Counted from the stretch's first letter, positions 1-9,074 are shown. The stretch is DNA of 10,321 nt from Conidiobolus incongruus B7586 (GCA_000697335.1 JNEM01009273.1:1-10321), one strand, 5' to 3'. Made by a program: numbers and translations. Notes: generated from the letters alone by a model not told the origin.

Positions 1-21
1 GGATAAGGTTTTAGCAGATAT

Positions 22-441
22 GTGTGGGCATATAGAACCAGTCCCCATAAAGGTTTAGAAGGGCTCACTCCCTTTTACATGATGTATGGTGTTAACCCTA
101 ACCAAGCCAAGTCTGAGAAACAAGCTCTGTTTGATTTGCAGAAGAGACTTCCCCGGGATGAACAACTAGATCTTCTCTTCCTCAATCGGATTATCATCCG
201 AGAAAAAGAAGAGCTGCACAATCAGGATCAACTTGTTGAAGAGCCTTACTGCATTGGAGATAAAGTTATGTGGTGGAATTATGAGAAGACTCGTACCCCC
301 CATTCCAAACTTGCAAACAACTGGGTCTCTGGCTACATCATTAGGGATTACAATGGAAAAGGCACATACCTCATAAGCCTACCTAATCAACCTGAAAAGG
401 ATGGAAAGTGGGTGAATTATCGGCAGCTCCGTGCTGAATGA
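22..441 (+). pseudogene. Integrase C-terminal remnant of a Ty3/Gypsy Pol polyprotein
   Basis: This open stretch of 139 codons ends at a natural stop. It matches the last part of a Gypsy-type integrase. Residues 2-8 (WAYRTSP) followed by residues 14-23 (GLTPFYMMYG form) are the familiar end of the catalytic core, where Gypsy integrases carry an A-Y-x-T-S and a T-P-F-x-x-x-Y-G motif. Residues 79-139 look like the SH3-like C-terminal DNA-binding module: GDKV at 79-82, then a W-x-x-G-x-Y-x-I...G-T-Y-L-I segment and a closing V-N-Y-R-Q-L-R. No chromodomain is visible after it. Base composition is much richer in G and C than the flanks, as for a fairly recent insertion. It is part of a fossil polyprotein rather than a stand-alone gene, and the first codon shown is not a true start. 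Confidence 0.8.
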
Positions 442-610
442 GTAATCACCTCTGTTATATACTCCTCACACCAGTCCACATTTTTCCTCTATTCTTTTTT
501 TTTTCTTCTCTTTTCTCTCTTCTTTTATTATTATTTTAATTTCTTTTTTTTCTTTTTTCTTTCCCCTTATATCTTATTTATCTTTTGTTTATTGATTTAC
601 TATTTTTTTT
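442..610 (+). other. Pyrimidine-rich untranslated stretch after the integrase
   Basis: From about 481 the + strand is almost wholly T and C for 120 bases, broken only by short ATT runs. It then flips at about 611 to a purine-rich stretch. No coding frame is visible. It lies between the integrase stop and the polypurine tract, where Gypsy elements have a 3' untranslated region. Long T runs next to long A runs (603-610 and 614-621) could fold back on each other. Confidence 0.5.
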
Positions 611-620
611 AAGAAAAAAA

Positions 621-690
621 ACACAAAAAAAATGATAAAACAAAAAACAACACAAAAAAATGATAAAACAAAAAAAAACACAAAAAAAAT
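621..690 (+). repeat. A-rich tandem repeat, about 2.4 copies of a 28-29 bp unit
   Basis: The core CACAAAAAAAATGATAAAAC starts at 622 and recurs at 651 with one A fewer. A third start at 679 keeps only the CAC-plus-A-run part before diverging. Spacings are 29 and 28 bases. The copies differ mainly in the length of the A runs, as expected from slippage. It sits in the 3' untranslated part of the retroelement just before the polypurine tract. Confidence 0.75.
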
Positions 691-714
691 CTTGCCAAAC
701 CAATAAGTTAATTC

Positions 715-726
715 AGAAAGGGAGGA
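715..726 (+). promoter_or_regulatory. Candidate polypurine tract (plus-strand primer site)
   Basis: The 12-base all-purine run AGAAAGGGAGGA lies between the integrase end and the LTR-like block. In LTR retrotransposons such a G-rich purine run directly precedes the 3' LTR and primes plus-strand synthesis. The base composition and position fit. The sequence just after it does not begin with the usual TG, so the exact junction is uncertain. Confidence 0.5.
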
Positions 727-1350
727 TTATAGCTAAGGAAACCTTGCTCTAACCCAACAGTTTCAACCTTTAGTCATACCTATTCAGCACTTATCAAATA
801 AAGCCAACCCACAAACGCTACTTGGATGGGATACAACCTACTTCCAGAAGGTAGAGTTTCTGAGTTATTGCCTCTACATTCGGGACAAACGAAGGTAAAA
901 CAGAGGTATTGATGGAGAATAATCCTGTCAATTACTCAAGAAACTCCAATTACCACAGGATTTGAGAAGTCACATTGGAGATATCACACCCCATGAACTA
1001 GTTGATCCTATTACTTTCTGCCTGTAAGTCATTCATGTCCACAAAAATCAACAATGGAACCTAATATAAGATTATCACAAGCAAACTAATAAACACATCT
1101 TCTATCTTCATTTTCAAAAGTATACCGTCTCTAAGTTTTTCTTGTAGCCCTCACAAAAGTGTTGAGTCGTGACGAGCGTGAGATATTTACTTTATTCAAA
1201 GAACCCGATTCGTAACAAGTCATTTTCACCTACTTTGGTGAACCCCAATAATTTCCCTTAATTACGTGGTAATTTATCGTTTACCACTGGCGATTCCCCG
1301 TTTAAGCTCGTAAAGCCCATTGTTGTCAGTGTTAACACCCGACATTCACA
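727..1350 (+). repeat. Probable 3' LTR of the Gypsy-type element
   Basis: This block of about 620 bases has mixed composition, no sustained reading frame, and lies between the polypurine tract and the AT-rich flank. It holds + strand AATAAA signals at 797-802 and 1088-1093 and ends in ACA at 1350. Inside it, 1160-1218 is framed by TGTT and GTAACA and carries the imperfect direct repeat GAGTCGTGA / GAGCGTGA (1164-1172 and 1174-1181). The left boundary is inferred from the polypurine tract only. The matching 5' LTR lies outside the window, so neither the LTR ends nor the target-site duplication can be confirmed. Confidence 0.5.
1225..1338. repeat. Cluster of three short inverted repeats near the LTR end
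   Basis: TTCACC (1225-1230) pairs with GGTGAA (1237-1242), a 6-bp stem with a 6-base loop. GTGGTAA (1266-1272) pairs with TTACCAC (1281-1287), a 7-bp stem with an 8-base loop. GTGTTAACAC (1329-1338) is a perfect 10-bp palindrome. All three lie within 115 bases at the right end of the LTR-like block, and all include G and C, so they are not trivial products of A/T richness. Confidence 0.6.
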
Positions 1351-2304
1351 TTTATATCTTCTTTTATTAAGAGAATATTTAATAATATTGTTTTACAAAA
1401 AAAATTAAAAAACTCAAATAAAAAAATAAATACAATATAATTATAATATCAAAATGGAAAATATAGCAATTTGATTTTTTTATTTTTTTTAAAATATTTT
1501 TGTATATAATTTCCAAAATAAACTAATATATTGTCTTGAAAGATAATTTTAAAATATATAAAATCAAAACTTAATAAAATTTTGTGAATAAAATTATAAA
1601 GATAATTATATCATATCTTTTATTTATATCAAATTATTAAAAATATAATGATTTTTATTTTAGGTATTAAAAAAATATATTTATAAAAAACTATAACTTC
1701 AATTAGTTTATAAAATATTAAATTTGAATTTTAATATAATAAGTTTTTATTTATTCATTATAAATTAGCCAAATATAAGGCAAAAACCATTATTTATAAA
1801 AAATTTCAATTAGATAAATATAATCATTATCATCTTCTTAGATTTGAGCTGACTTTTTAATATATATTTTGTATAATTTTGATATTCTATATTTTCAATA
1901 TAATGAAAAAGCAGCGAAATTATATATTATGAAATTTTAGACTGCAGACAAAATATATATTATAATATTGGTGCAACTATTTTTTCTTTATATAAAATCA
2001 TTGAATATCAAATATAATAGCTACAAGGTTATTTAAATTTGATGATTATTATCATATAATACTTATATTTGAACATAATTATATAGCTTGGATTTATTTG
2101 AATTAAAACTATTTTCATAATTATCAAATAAATAACTAATATAAAATAAATATTCATTTTAATTTGATAAAGTAACTTGTTTCCTTTTTAACTAATATTC
2201 CTTTTTGACCATTTGAATATTGGAAACTTGACATATTCACGGCATTTCTATAAAAATCAGTTTTTCAAGAAAAAATAATATATTGAGGGAGTATTTTAAC
2301 TCCT
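1351..2304. other. AT-rich gene-free spacer
   Basis: I see no gene here. The sequence is dominated by A/T words with stops in all frames. From about 2170 it becomes slightly more mixed as it approaches the LTR-like block downstream. No tRNA-like or other structured RNA signature was recognised. Confidence 0.7.
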
Positions 2305-2378
2305 TGTTCTAAGAACTTGTGATATTCTAGATAATCCACTTTATAAGTGACTGTTTGATGAGTTTGAAATATTTAAAC
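2288..2378. repeat. Four consecutive short palindromes
   Basis: GGAGT (2288-2292) pairs with ACTCC (2299-2303). GTTCT and AGAAC (2306-2316) form an 11-base palindrome around a single A. CACTT and AAGTG (2337-2349) pair around TAT. GTTTGAAATATTTAAAC (2362-2378) folds with seven pairs, one of them G-T. They are packed into 91 bases that overlap the left end of the LTR-like block upstream of the glycosyltransferase gene. Each is short, and only their density is notable. Confidence 0.5.
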
Positions 2379-2532
2379 CATCTGACTTTCTTAAATAAAC
2401 CCCCCCCCTCTATTTCTACTAACTTTAACTTTACTCTTTCTTTATCTTTTACTTATCTTTTTGGCTCTTTTGCCTAATACTTTCTATCCTTTTACAGGAT
2501 TCCTCCTAATGGGGCAAGTTTAAACCCCAACA
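2305..2532 (+). repeat. Candidate solo LTR or LTR fragment (TGTT...AACA)
   Basis: This 228-base block starts TGTT and ends CCCCAACA, the classical TG...CA form of LTR ends. It is richer in G and C than its surroundings. In + order it holds a TATA-like TTTATAAG centre (about 2340-2347), an AATAAA at 2394-2399, a run of nine C (2400-2408), about 90 bases of pyrimidine-rich sequence ending in TTTTACAG, and a terminal hairpin TGGGG/CCCCA (2510-2514 with 2525-2529). No internal coding sequence adjoins it. The five flanking bases on each side (CTCCT and ATATC) do not match, so a target-site duplication is not seen. It could instead be a fragment with a misplaced left edge, or part of the promoter and leader of the next gene. 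Confidence 0.45.
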
Positions 2533-2753
2533 ATATCCAGAAGTAGTAATTAATTGTTTGATCATTTGTAACCTCAAAATTAATTTAGAAAAAATACAGA
2601 ATTTTAAAATTTACCTTGAATTTAATTGTGTAACTAATATTAGAAAATTTAGAATATAAATGATGTTATTTCACTGTTCATGTATTATTCAATCTTTAAT
2701 TATTCAAGTATATACATTGAAAAGTTTATAACAATTAAGTGTATAGTGATAAT
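2533..2753 (+). promoter_or_regulatory. Upstream region of the GT32 gene
   Basis: This is the AT-rich stretch between the LTR-like block and the glycosyltransferase start. TATATA at 2709-2714 lies about 40 bases before the ATG, and TTTATAA is near 2725-2731. Either could serve as a TATA element, but such words are frequent in this background. An in-frame stop at 2736-2738 rules out an N-terminal extension of the gene within this exon. Confidence 0.3.
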
Positions 2754-3635
2754 ATGAACGAATCAAAGAATATGACGACTTTGTTAAAATTCCTTTTAAT
2801 TTACTTTTTTACATTTTTGATTATATTTAACATTTTTTATTATAATAAACATGCAAAGCCAAATGTAAATATTCATAAAGGAAAAGAGATAGAAATCAAA
2901 CAGTCAATATGGCAAACAGCTCCGAAAAAAGTTGAAAAACGTGTTGAAAAGTTGATCAACGGATGGAAATCAGTTCCTGGCTGGACCTACAACTTTATGT
3001 CGGATGAAGCCGTAAAAGACCATTTGACCTCTAGCTACCCTACTATTGATTTTGACAAAGTGTTTAAAGAGAGAAAGATTTTAGCTTATGACTTGTTTCG
3101 TTATTCAATTATCTATCAAGAAGGTGGTCTGTATGCAGATTCTGACGTTGAAGTAGCTTCCGAATTTCATGATTCTATGAATCGACTCAATCAGTGCAAC
3201 GTGATTGTCGGAGTTGAAGCTGATTATAGACACGAGGATGACTGGGTTACAAAATTTCCTAGAAGCTTGCAGATTTGCCAGTGGTCGTTTTACGCTGCTC
3301 CTAAGCACCCCATGATGAAACTGGTAATTGACAGAGTAGTTAGACAGATTGAATATTATCAAGTTCGCAAAATGAATCTTCACGATCAAGATGTTATGGA
3401 AGTTACTGGACCTGGCATTTGGACTGACTCAATTATTGATTATATCTCGGTAACTACAGGTATCAATATTAAAGAGCAAATGAAATGTGGAAGTTCTTAC
3501 AAGTATAATGATATCTGTATCTTAAATGTTAAAGGTTTTGCATTAAGCATGCCACATTCATGTCATAATGAAACTGATGAAAATTCATTTATTGTTGATA
3601 TTCATCACTTCTTAGGATCTTGGAAACAAGATTAA
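2754..3635 (+). CDS. GT32 family glycosyltransferase, OCH1-like type II Golgi membrane protein
   Basis: The product is 293 residues and appears complete. Residues 1-9 are a short cytosolic tail, 10-30 a hydrophobic signal anchor, and about 31-48 a stem. The catalytic domain fits the DXD-containing sugar-transferase family (Gly_transf_sug, GT32). It has SIWQT at 51-55 (equivalent of the usual IHQTW), AYDLFRYSIIY at 111-121, GGLYADSDVE at 124-133 with the metal and sugar-nucleotide binding DSD at 129-131, TGPGIWTD at 218-225, and the closing HHFLGSWK at 284-291. Known relatives such as yeast Och1 transfer mannose from GDP-mannose in the Golgi; the exact donor and acceptor here are inferred. One lumenal N-glycosylation site (NET, 272-274) and five lumenal cysteines are present. 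The ATG at 2754 has A at -3 and follows an in-frame stop, so it is preferred; the ATG at residue 7 is possible. There is no intron. Composition is clearly less AT-rich than the flanks, which marks the gene ends. No functional partner gene is nearby. The assignment to GT32 is firm; orthology to Och1 is not. Confidence 0.92.
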   Translation: MNESKNMTTLLKFLLIYFFTFLIIFNIFYYNKHAKPNVNIHKGKEIEIKQSIWQTAPKKVEKRVEKLINGWKSVPGWTYNFMSDEAVKDHLTSSYPTIDFDKVFKERKILAYDLFRYSIIYQEGGLYADSDVEVASEFHDSMNRLNQCNVIVGVEADYRHEDDWVTKFPRSLQICQWSFYAAPKHPMMKLVIDRVVRQIEYYQVRKMNLHDQDVMEVTGPGIWTDSIIDYISVTTGINIKEQMKCGSSYKYNDICILNVKGFALSMPHSCHNETDENSFIVDIHHFLGSWKQD

Positions 3636-3642
3636 TACAAAT

Positions 3643-3675
3643 TTATAAAAAAAATATTTTATAATTAATAATAAA
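3643..3675 (+). promoter_or_regulatory. 3' UTR hairpin and AATAAA polyadenylation signal of the GT32 gene
   Basis: Seven bases after the stop codon, TTATAAAA (3643-3650) pairs with TTTTATAA (3657-3664) around AAAATA. An AATAAA follows at 3670-3675, about 35 bases after the stop and on the coding strand, a natural place for 3' end formation. A/T richness makes chance occurrence plausible. Confidence 0.35.
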
Positions 3676-4581
3676 TGTATTAACAGTTAAAAAGAACTAA
3701 TATTGTTTACATATAATAATAAAAATAATAAATTTTAGCTAATATATAATTATAGTTTAACCTAATTTAAAATACTATTCATATTTATTTATTCAATCAT
3801 ATATTATTGATAAATTCTAACTTCAAACTAAGTTAAAAAATTTTTGCATATGGTAGTTATATAATTTGAATATCGGAATGAAAATAAAAATATGAATAGA
3901 GAAAGATATACCAAATTTAAAATAATATTCCAGGCTAAAAACTGATTGGTGAGCCTTTAAATTGTCCGAGAAATTTAAATCTGTACACCTTAAATTATTA
4001 AATTTATGTATTACAAATCTTTTATGGTTAAAATTAAGTTACTATTTTTAGTTCATAAAAATAATGATATACCACATGTTTTTCAAGCTTCTTTATTTTC
4101 AATACAACTTAAATACTGTGCAAATTGTTATATTCAAATAGTAAATTAATATAGGGATATCTAGTTATTTAAAATGAGTAAGATACTTACAACGTGTCAG
4201 ACTTTAATACAGAATTTGAATAATAGATAATATATTTAATATTGTTATCTGAAATATTATTTAATAATAGAAAAATTTTAATTCCGAAATACATGTATAT
4301 AAAAATTTTAATATACATATTTCAACAAATCTACACTACCAGGATATTTAATATTTATTATTATTTAACTTTAAATCATTAAACTATTCAAAAACTATAT
4401 CAAATGATAGAGTTAACCAGTTTTTGATTATCAAGCTTTTTCCACAATATACTAATAACCATGTGTCAGATTTTTTCTAATAGAATTTTGATATCATTTC
4501 CTAATTAGATGATAAAATTAAAATTATAGATATATAAAAATGGTAAAACAATAATTAGTAGCGTTCATTAAATTTAAAATG
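3676..4581. other. AT-rich gene-free spacer
   Basis: I see no gene here. Stops are dense in all six frames and no RNA gene signature was recognised. The composition resembles the spacer left of the glycosyltransferase gene. Confidence 0.7.
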
Positions 4582-4590
4582 ACAATATTA
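4582..4590. repeat. 9-bp direct repeat flanking the 4.6-4.9 kb island (second copy at 4914-4922)
   Basis: ACAATATTA occurs at 4582-4590 and again at 4914-4922, exactly at the two points where composition changes from nearly pure A/T to mixed sequence. It could be a target-site duplication. A/T-only words recur by chance in this window, so the match (with one C) is suggestive only. If the island is an LTR ending in ACA, the right copy overlaps the LTR end and the real duplication would have to be shorter. Confidence 0.35.
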
Positions 4591-4593
4591 ATA

Positions 4594-4916
4594 TGACTTG
4601 CGAAAGCCGTGTCCAGATTAGTTTAGATAAATGAGAGAGGTCTGGGGAATTCCAGGTAAATTTTAGATAGTGTTTTATTTGCTTAAGTCCAATAGCTGGA
4701 AGCGCCCAGATCGAGTTCATCTCCTCGAGAATAGCTCTTATTCCGAGTTTTATATAGGGGAATTGGATAAGGTGATTTGGGAGATTCTCCGGTGACTTTC
4801 ATCATCGGCCAATTAACAGACAGAGCTGAAACAGCTAGTGTGCGAGGAGGAAATGGCTTTAAAATTAGGTAGATGTAAGAATACTTATGTAGAAGCAAGT
4901 GACCTGGCTCGTTACA
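4594..4916 (-). mobile_element. Candidate solo LTR (fossil) in reverse orientation
   Basis: This 323-base island of mixed composition lies in AT-rich spacer with sharp edges on both sides. Read on the - strand it begins TGTAACGAGCC and ends GCAAGTCA, the TG...CA form of LTR ends. It contains a good TATA box (TATATAAA, 4756 to 4749) and an AATAAA (4679 to 4674) about 70 bases downstream, the usual U3-R arrangement. No internal element sequence adjoins it, so a solo LTR left by recombination fits. It shares no obvious sequence with the other LTR-like blocks, so it would be a different family. Alternatives are a non-autonomous element with a 9-bp target duplication, although no terminal inverted repeats are evident, or the exon of a small unknown gene. 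A 71-codon frame on the same strand (4898 to 4683) looks incidental. Confidence 0.5.
4674..4757 (-). promoter_or_regulatory. TATA box and AATAAA pair inside the island
   Basis: On the - strand CTATATAAAAC spans 4757 to 4747 in a local context that includes several G and C, so it stands out from the A/T background. AATAAA follows at 4679 to 4674. The spacing leaves room for a start site near 4720 and a short R region. This pair is the main reason for reading the island as an LTR. Confidence 0.45.
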
Positions 4917-4922
4917 ATATTA

Positions 4923-7900
4923 TAAAATTACTTAAAATACACTAACGAGAATACTATATGTAATATTAAATTTATTTGTATTAACTTATTTTTCCAAAAT
5001 CAATTATATTTTAATAATAGATTTGATTTTAGATTAAATCAGTTAACCAGAGAAATTTTTGATTAATATAAAATGAAATATATAAAACAAATCAAAAGTG
5101 AATTAGTTATAATAATTATATAATCAAATTAGCATTTTGAAATGTAATAATCTTTTTCAATTTCGAAGGTGTAGATCAGAATTTGAGTAAATTTCTGACA
5201 GATATAAATTAAGGATAAAAAATGTTCTAAAATGATTTGATCACTAAGCAAGAGTTACATTGAATATCTATGTACATTAACTGTGTAAATGTGATATTAA
5301 AGTATATAGATAATGTATTGATAAGTAAATTTTTTTGAAATATATAAGCTTATCAAATTTGATAATATTGATTATATAGAGTATATCACTATTGGTGATA
5401 TTACATCTAATATTTATTAAGTTCTATATTAATGAATAAAATTTTTATAAATAATTCAAAAAATAAATTTGAGTTAGCTAGTTATATATTTATATATTTA
5501 TGGGTATTGGCTATATTGAACATAATTAAATCTAAAATTTAAATTATAATGATGATATGTTTTTAAGCTTCGTAATTTCATTATATTTATTATATATTGA
5601 TTTCAATTAAAGATTTTTAAATAGAATTTTCTGCAGTAAATATGAGTTTAAATTTAAAAATGCATATCTCCAAAAGTAAAGATACTCATTAAATATACAA
5701 TATATAATTTGAAATATTTTGATTATTAAACATTTCTTAAAGAGTAGTAAATATTTTTTTAGATTGTAAATTAATATTTTGCTCAAAATATTCTTGATAA
5801 TTAAAAATTAGATTAATATTTTTTGAAAAATAATTTTATTTGAATTATAAGAATCTAACATTATTCTAACAATATGTTAATTAGAAAATGATCTAGACAT
5901 AATTTTTAATAATTATTTGTATTGAAATTGCATTTTATAACAGGCTTCTAAAGTTGATATCTTACTAGGAGTTTTCAAGGTTTGATAAAGTTTTTTTAAA
6001 ATTAATCTTTGTTCAATAGCTTCGAAAACTACGTATATATTATAATATTCTGATATTTGGAATTATGGCCAATTGGTAATATCTAGGAATGATTATGAGA
6101 ATTGTACAATATTCAACAATTATCAAATATAAAATAAATTTTATTTGAACAATCAGATTTATGTCACAATAATATTTTTTTATTTTTATTAATCTAATAA
6201 TAAACTACTAGTAAATTCAAATTAGGCTAAGATTAAAATTTGTCCGAATACGAAACATCTCCGTTCTATACAGAACTTTAATTGGAAATTAATTACAAAT
6301 TAAAATAATAGCAGGTAAAGTTGATAAAATATACTCTAATATAAATACCCAATAGTAAAAAAATAATCTATATTTCAAATTTCTAAACACTTTATGATTT
6401 AATAAATTTGAAAATTTATCTCGATTGATATTTTTGATTTTAGCTAACGTTTAAGTCGAGTCTTGACAGGAACAGAGTAATAATATCATCAATTAATATG
6501 TAACATATAATATTCAGCTATTTAATTCTCAATATTGTACAAAGGTTACCATATTGAAAAACTCTCATCAAATACTGAGTCATATGATTTGATTAGAATC
6601 TAAAAATAAAATAATATTAGATAAAATTAGGGAGAAATTAATTATAATGTAGAACAAGTAATTGCATTCTTAATTGGGATTGAGATTTAACAATTGAAAA
6701 GGCTAATTATTCATTATTTAGGATTTCTTCAATTAGGAACCTTTTGATATTATCAAAAATTGAGAAAGCAAAGTAATAATAATTATCAGTACTTTAGTAA
6801 ATAATAATAGAAATCAATCAAGGAAATAAAAATTTTTTGAATCTGAAAAATGGTTTTGATAACAAAGAATTCGCAATAAATGATAATTATTTAAATATAA
6901 AATAATATTAAGCCTTTGTGTTGAATAGCAATCTACCAACTGTTTCGGAACTTGTACTTGGCTAAATAGATAACTGCATATGTATTTATAAATATTACAA
7001 TATATCATCCTTATATTTAACTTTCACATATTCCAAATTATCATTTTCGCCCATTTTCACTTTTTATGAATTATTTAACAAAAACTTCAACTATTCTTAA
7101 CTATACGATCTTTTCCTTTGAATCATCATTTATCATAAAAAGTAGAACCAATTGCTATTCTTTATACGAATTAATACTAAAATCATACTATTTTTTAAAT
7201 TAATACATTATAAAATATTTTGTTCTAAAAATTAATACTCTTGAAGTGTTATCATAGATAGATAACTAAGCTTTAAATATGAATAAGAGTTATTGAAATA
7301 AATATAAATAACAAGTTTTTATTATCTTTCATAATAATTTCAATTTTGTGTGCAATCAGAAATTTATCCAATTAGAATACATTTTATGTCAAATTTGATA
7401 TTTAAAAATATTAAAACTAATTATTTTATAATATTCATATAAAATCTTTTATAATACTTGTTATTGATAAATTGAAAAGGATTTGTAATTAATCATTATT
7501 TATTTAAACATATTATTGGTGTGATAAAATATTTAATATTAACAATATAATTAATATAACAATATATAAAACCTTTTTGGTTATAATTAATAATTATTAA
7601 TTTAAATATTAAAAGATCATTATTGAAATGAATTAGCGTAACTAAAATTAATATTAAATATTAAGCTATTAAATTTAAATAATAAGTTATTAATATTTTT
7701 GTAAAATTTTAACCTATATTTTAATATTTATTATAAATCATTTTAAAAATGCAAAGCTATATAATTTTTGAAATCAAAAATTTGATATTTAATTAATATA
7801 ATATATATAATAGAAAGTTTTTGATATATATGTAGATTTATAAAATATACACCCAATGAACTATATATATGAAAAATAATCTGAAATAAAACTCTTTTCA

Positions 7901-9074
7901 TAACATTTAAATATTTGAATTATTTATAATTCATTGTATAGATTTTTGAAATTAAGTTTTATAATAATTTATAACATAATTTATAAATTAGTTAAAATTA
8001 CTTATTCATTATAATTCTAAATTTTGTTCTTATTTAAATAGTTTTTATTAATTAAAAATTATGAAAATAATAAGTTAATATTATTTTTAAGCTTATAAGT
8101 TGAAATACTTTAATTGTTTTTAATATACTGAATTTTGAAATTTAAACAATAAAATAATATCGGCTTAAAGTAATTAATAGTTTAATAGTTATAATAATAA
8201 AATAAAAATATATTGTAATATCTTGAGTCTAATTGAATTTCAGCAACTATAATGATCAATATAAATAAATCAAAATTATTGATAATATCAATATATGATA
8301 AAATTCTAATCAATTGAATATTATATATTACCATTATTTTATATTTTTAAATTATCAACTTAATCAACAAATCACTCTATTTTCATAATTAATGATATAA
8401 CTTATTGATACCTATTAATAAAATTAAGATTATTAGCTAAAAATAATATTTTTTAATTTTAAATCCAATAGTTTTATAAATATTTATAATAATATTTACT
8501 TATACTCAAGAAATTATAAACTCTTTATATTATTCATAATATGTATTTTTCATTAATTATTATTATTATTATATATTAGCTATAATTTCTATCATTAATA
8601 TTTAATACTTAAAATATAATATTTTTTAATATTATATTATCACTCTATGGAAATAATATTTATAATATAGAAAACTTATCATAATTTAAATATAATATTA
8701 TTTCCTAATTAGTATTATAATTGCTGATAGATTTCTTTTTTTTAATATTGAAAAGTTTATTTATATGTTTTTTTCTTTAAATATAAATAAATAAATAATA
8801 TTTTATTATATAAAAAATTATTTAAAATAAATTAAATTAATTCAATTATAGTCATATAATTTAAATTTTTGATGAATTAAATATAATTATTAAATACACC
8901 AGATGATATTAATATTATAAACCAAAAATATTAATTAATTTAAAAATTATTTATTTTAATTATTATCTTGAATTTGAAATAATGGGAAATTTTTTAATTT
9001 TTGATTTTCCAAATATATTATTAGTTTGAAATAAATAAATATATATAAAATTAATAGGAAATTATATATTTTTA
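4923..9074. other. Long AT-rich gene-free region
   Basis: No gene can be supported in these roughly 4.1 kb. Stops occur every few codons in every frame, and the only longer frame (64 codons on the - strand near 6814-7008) has an A/T-driven composition and no recognisable motif. G and C are somewhat more frequent at 6430-7120 and become very scarce at 7500-9070, where some 60-base stretches have only about three G or C. No tRNA, rRNA or CRISPR signature was seen. It could be ordinary spacer, heavily decayed transposon sequence, or a functional AT-rich region. Confidence 0.65.
8556..8570. repeat. (ATT)5 microsatellite
   Basis: Five uninterrupted ATT units are followed by imperfect ATAT. It is a simple slippage repeat within AT-rich spacer. 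Confidence 0.8.

Larger units (their letters stand above)
1..1350 (+). mobile_element. 3' end of a Ty3/Gypsy-type LTR retrotransposon (fossil, left part outside window)
   Basis: Only the right-hand end of the element is present. In order it shows the integrase C-terminus, an untranslated pyrimidine-rich then A-rich stretch, a polypurine tract, and a probable 3' LTR. The integrase style and the order integrase, polypurine tract, LTR fit Ty3/Gypsy rather than Copia, where the integrase precedes the reverse transcriptase. The right edge is set at about 1350 because mixed composition gives way abruptly to nearly pure A/T there and because the block ends in ACA. An inner edge near 1218, after GTAACA, is an alternative. 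The copy looks broken, with about one interruption in the visible coding part. The coding end is otherwise well kept, so it seems fairly young, but with no second LTR in view the age cannot be estimated. Confidence 0.8.

Noticed and set aside
621-690. CRISPR-like spacing of the A-rich tandem units
   Set aside because: The units are contiguous low-complexity copies without unique spacers, so they are a slippage repeat and not an array.
1219-1320. Possible tRNA or tRNA-derived element from the paired hairpins and a GGGGTTCACC-like word on the minus strand
   Set aside because: The hairpins do not form a cloverleaf, no acceptor stem closes the unit, and no good A box and B box pair at proper spacing was found.
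2280-2294. TACTCCCTC-like word resembling a Stowaway MITE end (minus strand)
   Set aside because: Only about nine bases match, no second inverted end is found at a suitable distance, and Stowaway elements are typical of plants, which this window does not otherwise suggest.
2739-2753. Upstream GTG as start of the glycosyltransferase
   Set aside because: A eukaryotic gene is expected to start at ATG. The first ATG at 2754 has A at -3 and gives the usual short cytosolic tail before the membrane anchor.
3105-3389. 94-codon frame on the minus strand
   Set aside because: It lies wholly inside the glycosyltransferase gene on the opposite strand, shows no motif of its own, and is explained as a shadow of the coding bias.
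4683-4898. 71-codon frame on the minus strand with a non-AT-biased peptide
   Set aside because: It is the only longer frame in the LTR-like island and spans the TATA box, so it is more likely incidental to the repeat's higher GC. It has no domain, signal or family that I recognise.
6814-7008. 64-codon frame on the minus strand
   Set aside because: The peptide is rich in I, Y, N, L and F as expected from A/T-rich DNA, has no motif, and lies in sequence that otherwise looks non-coding.
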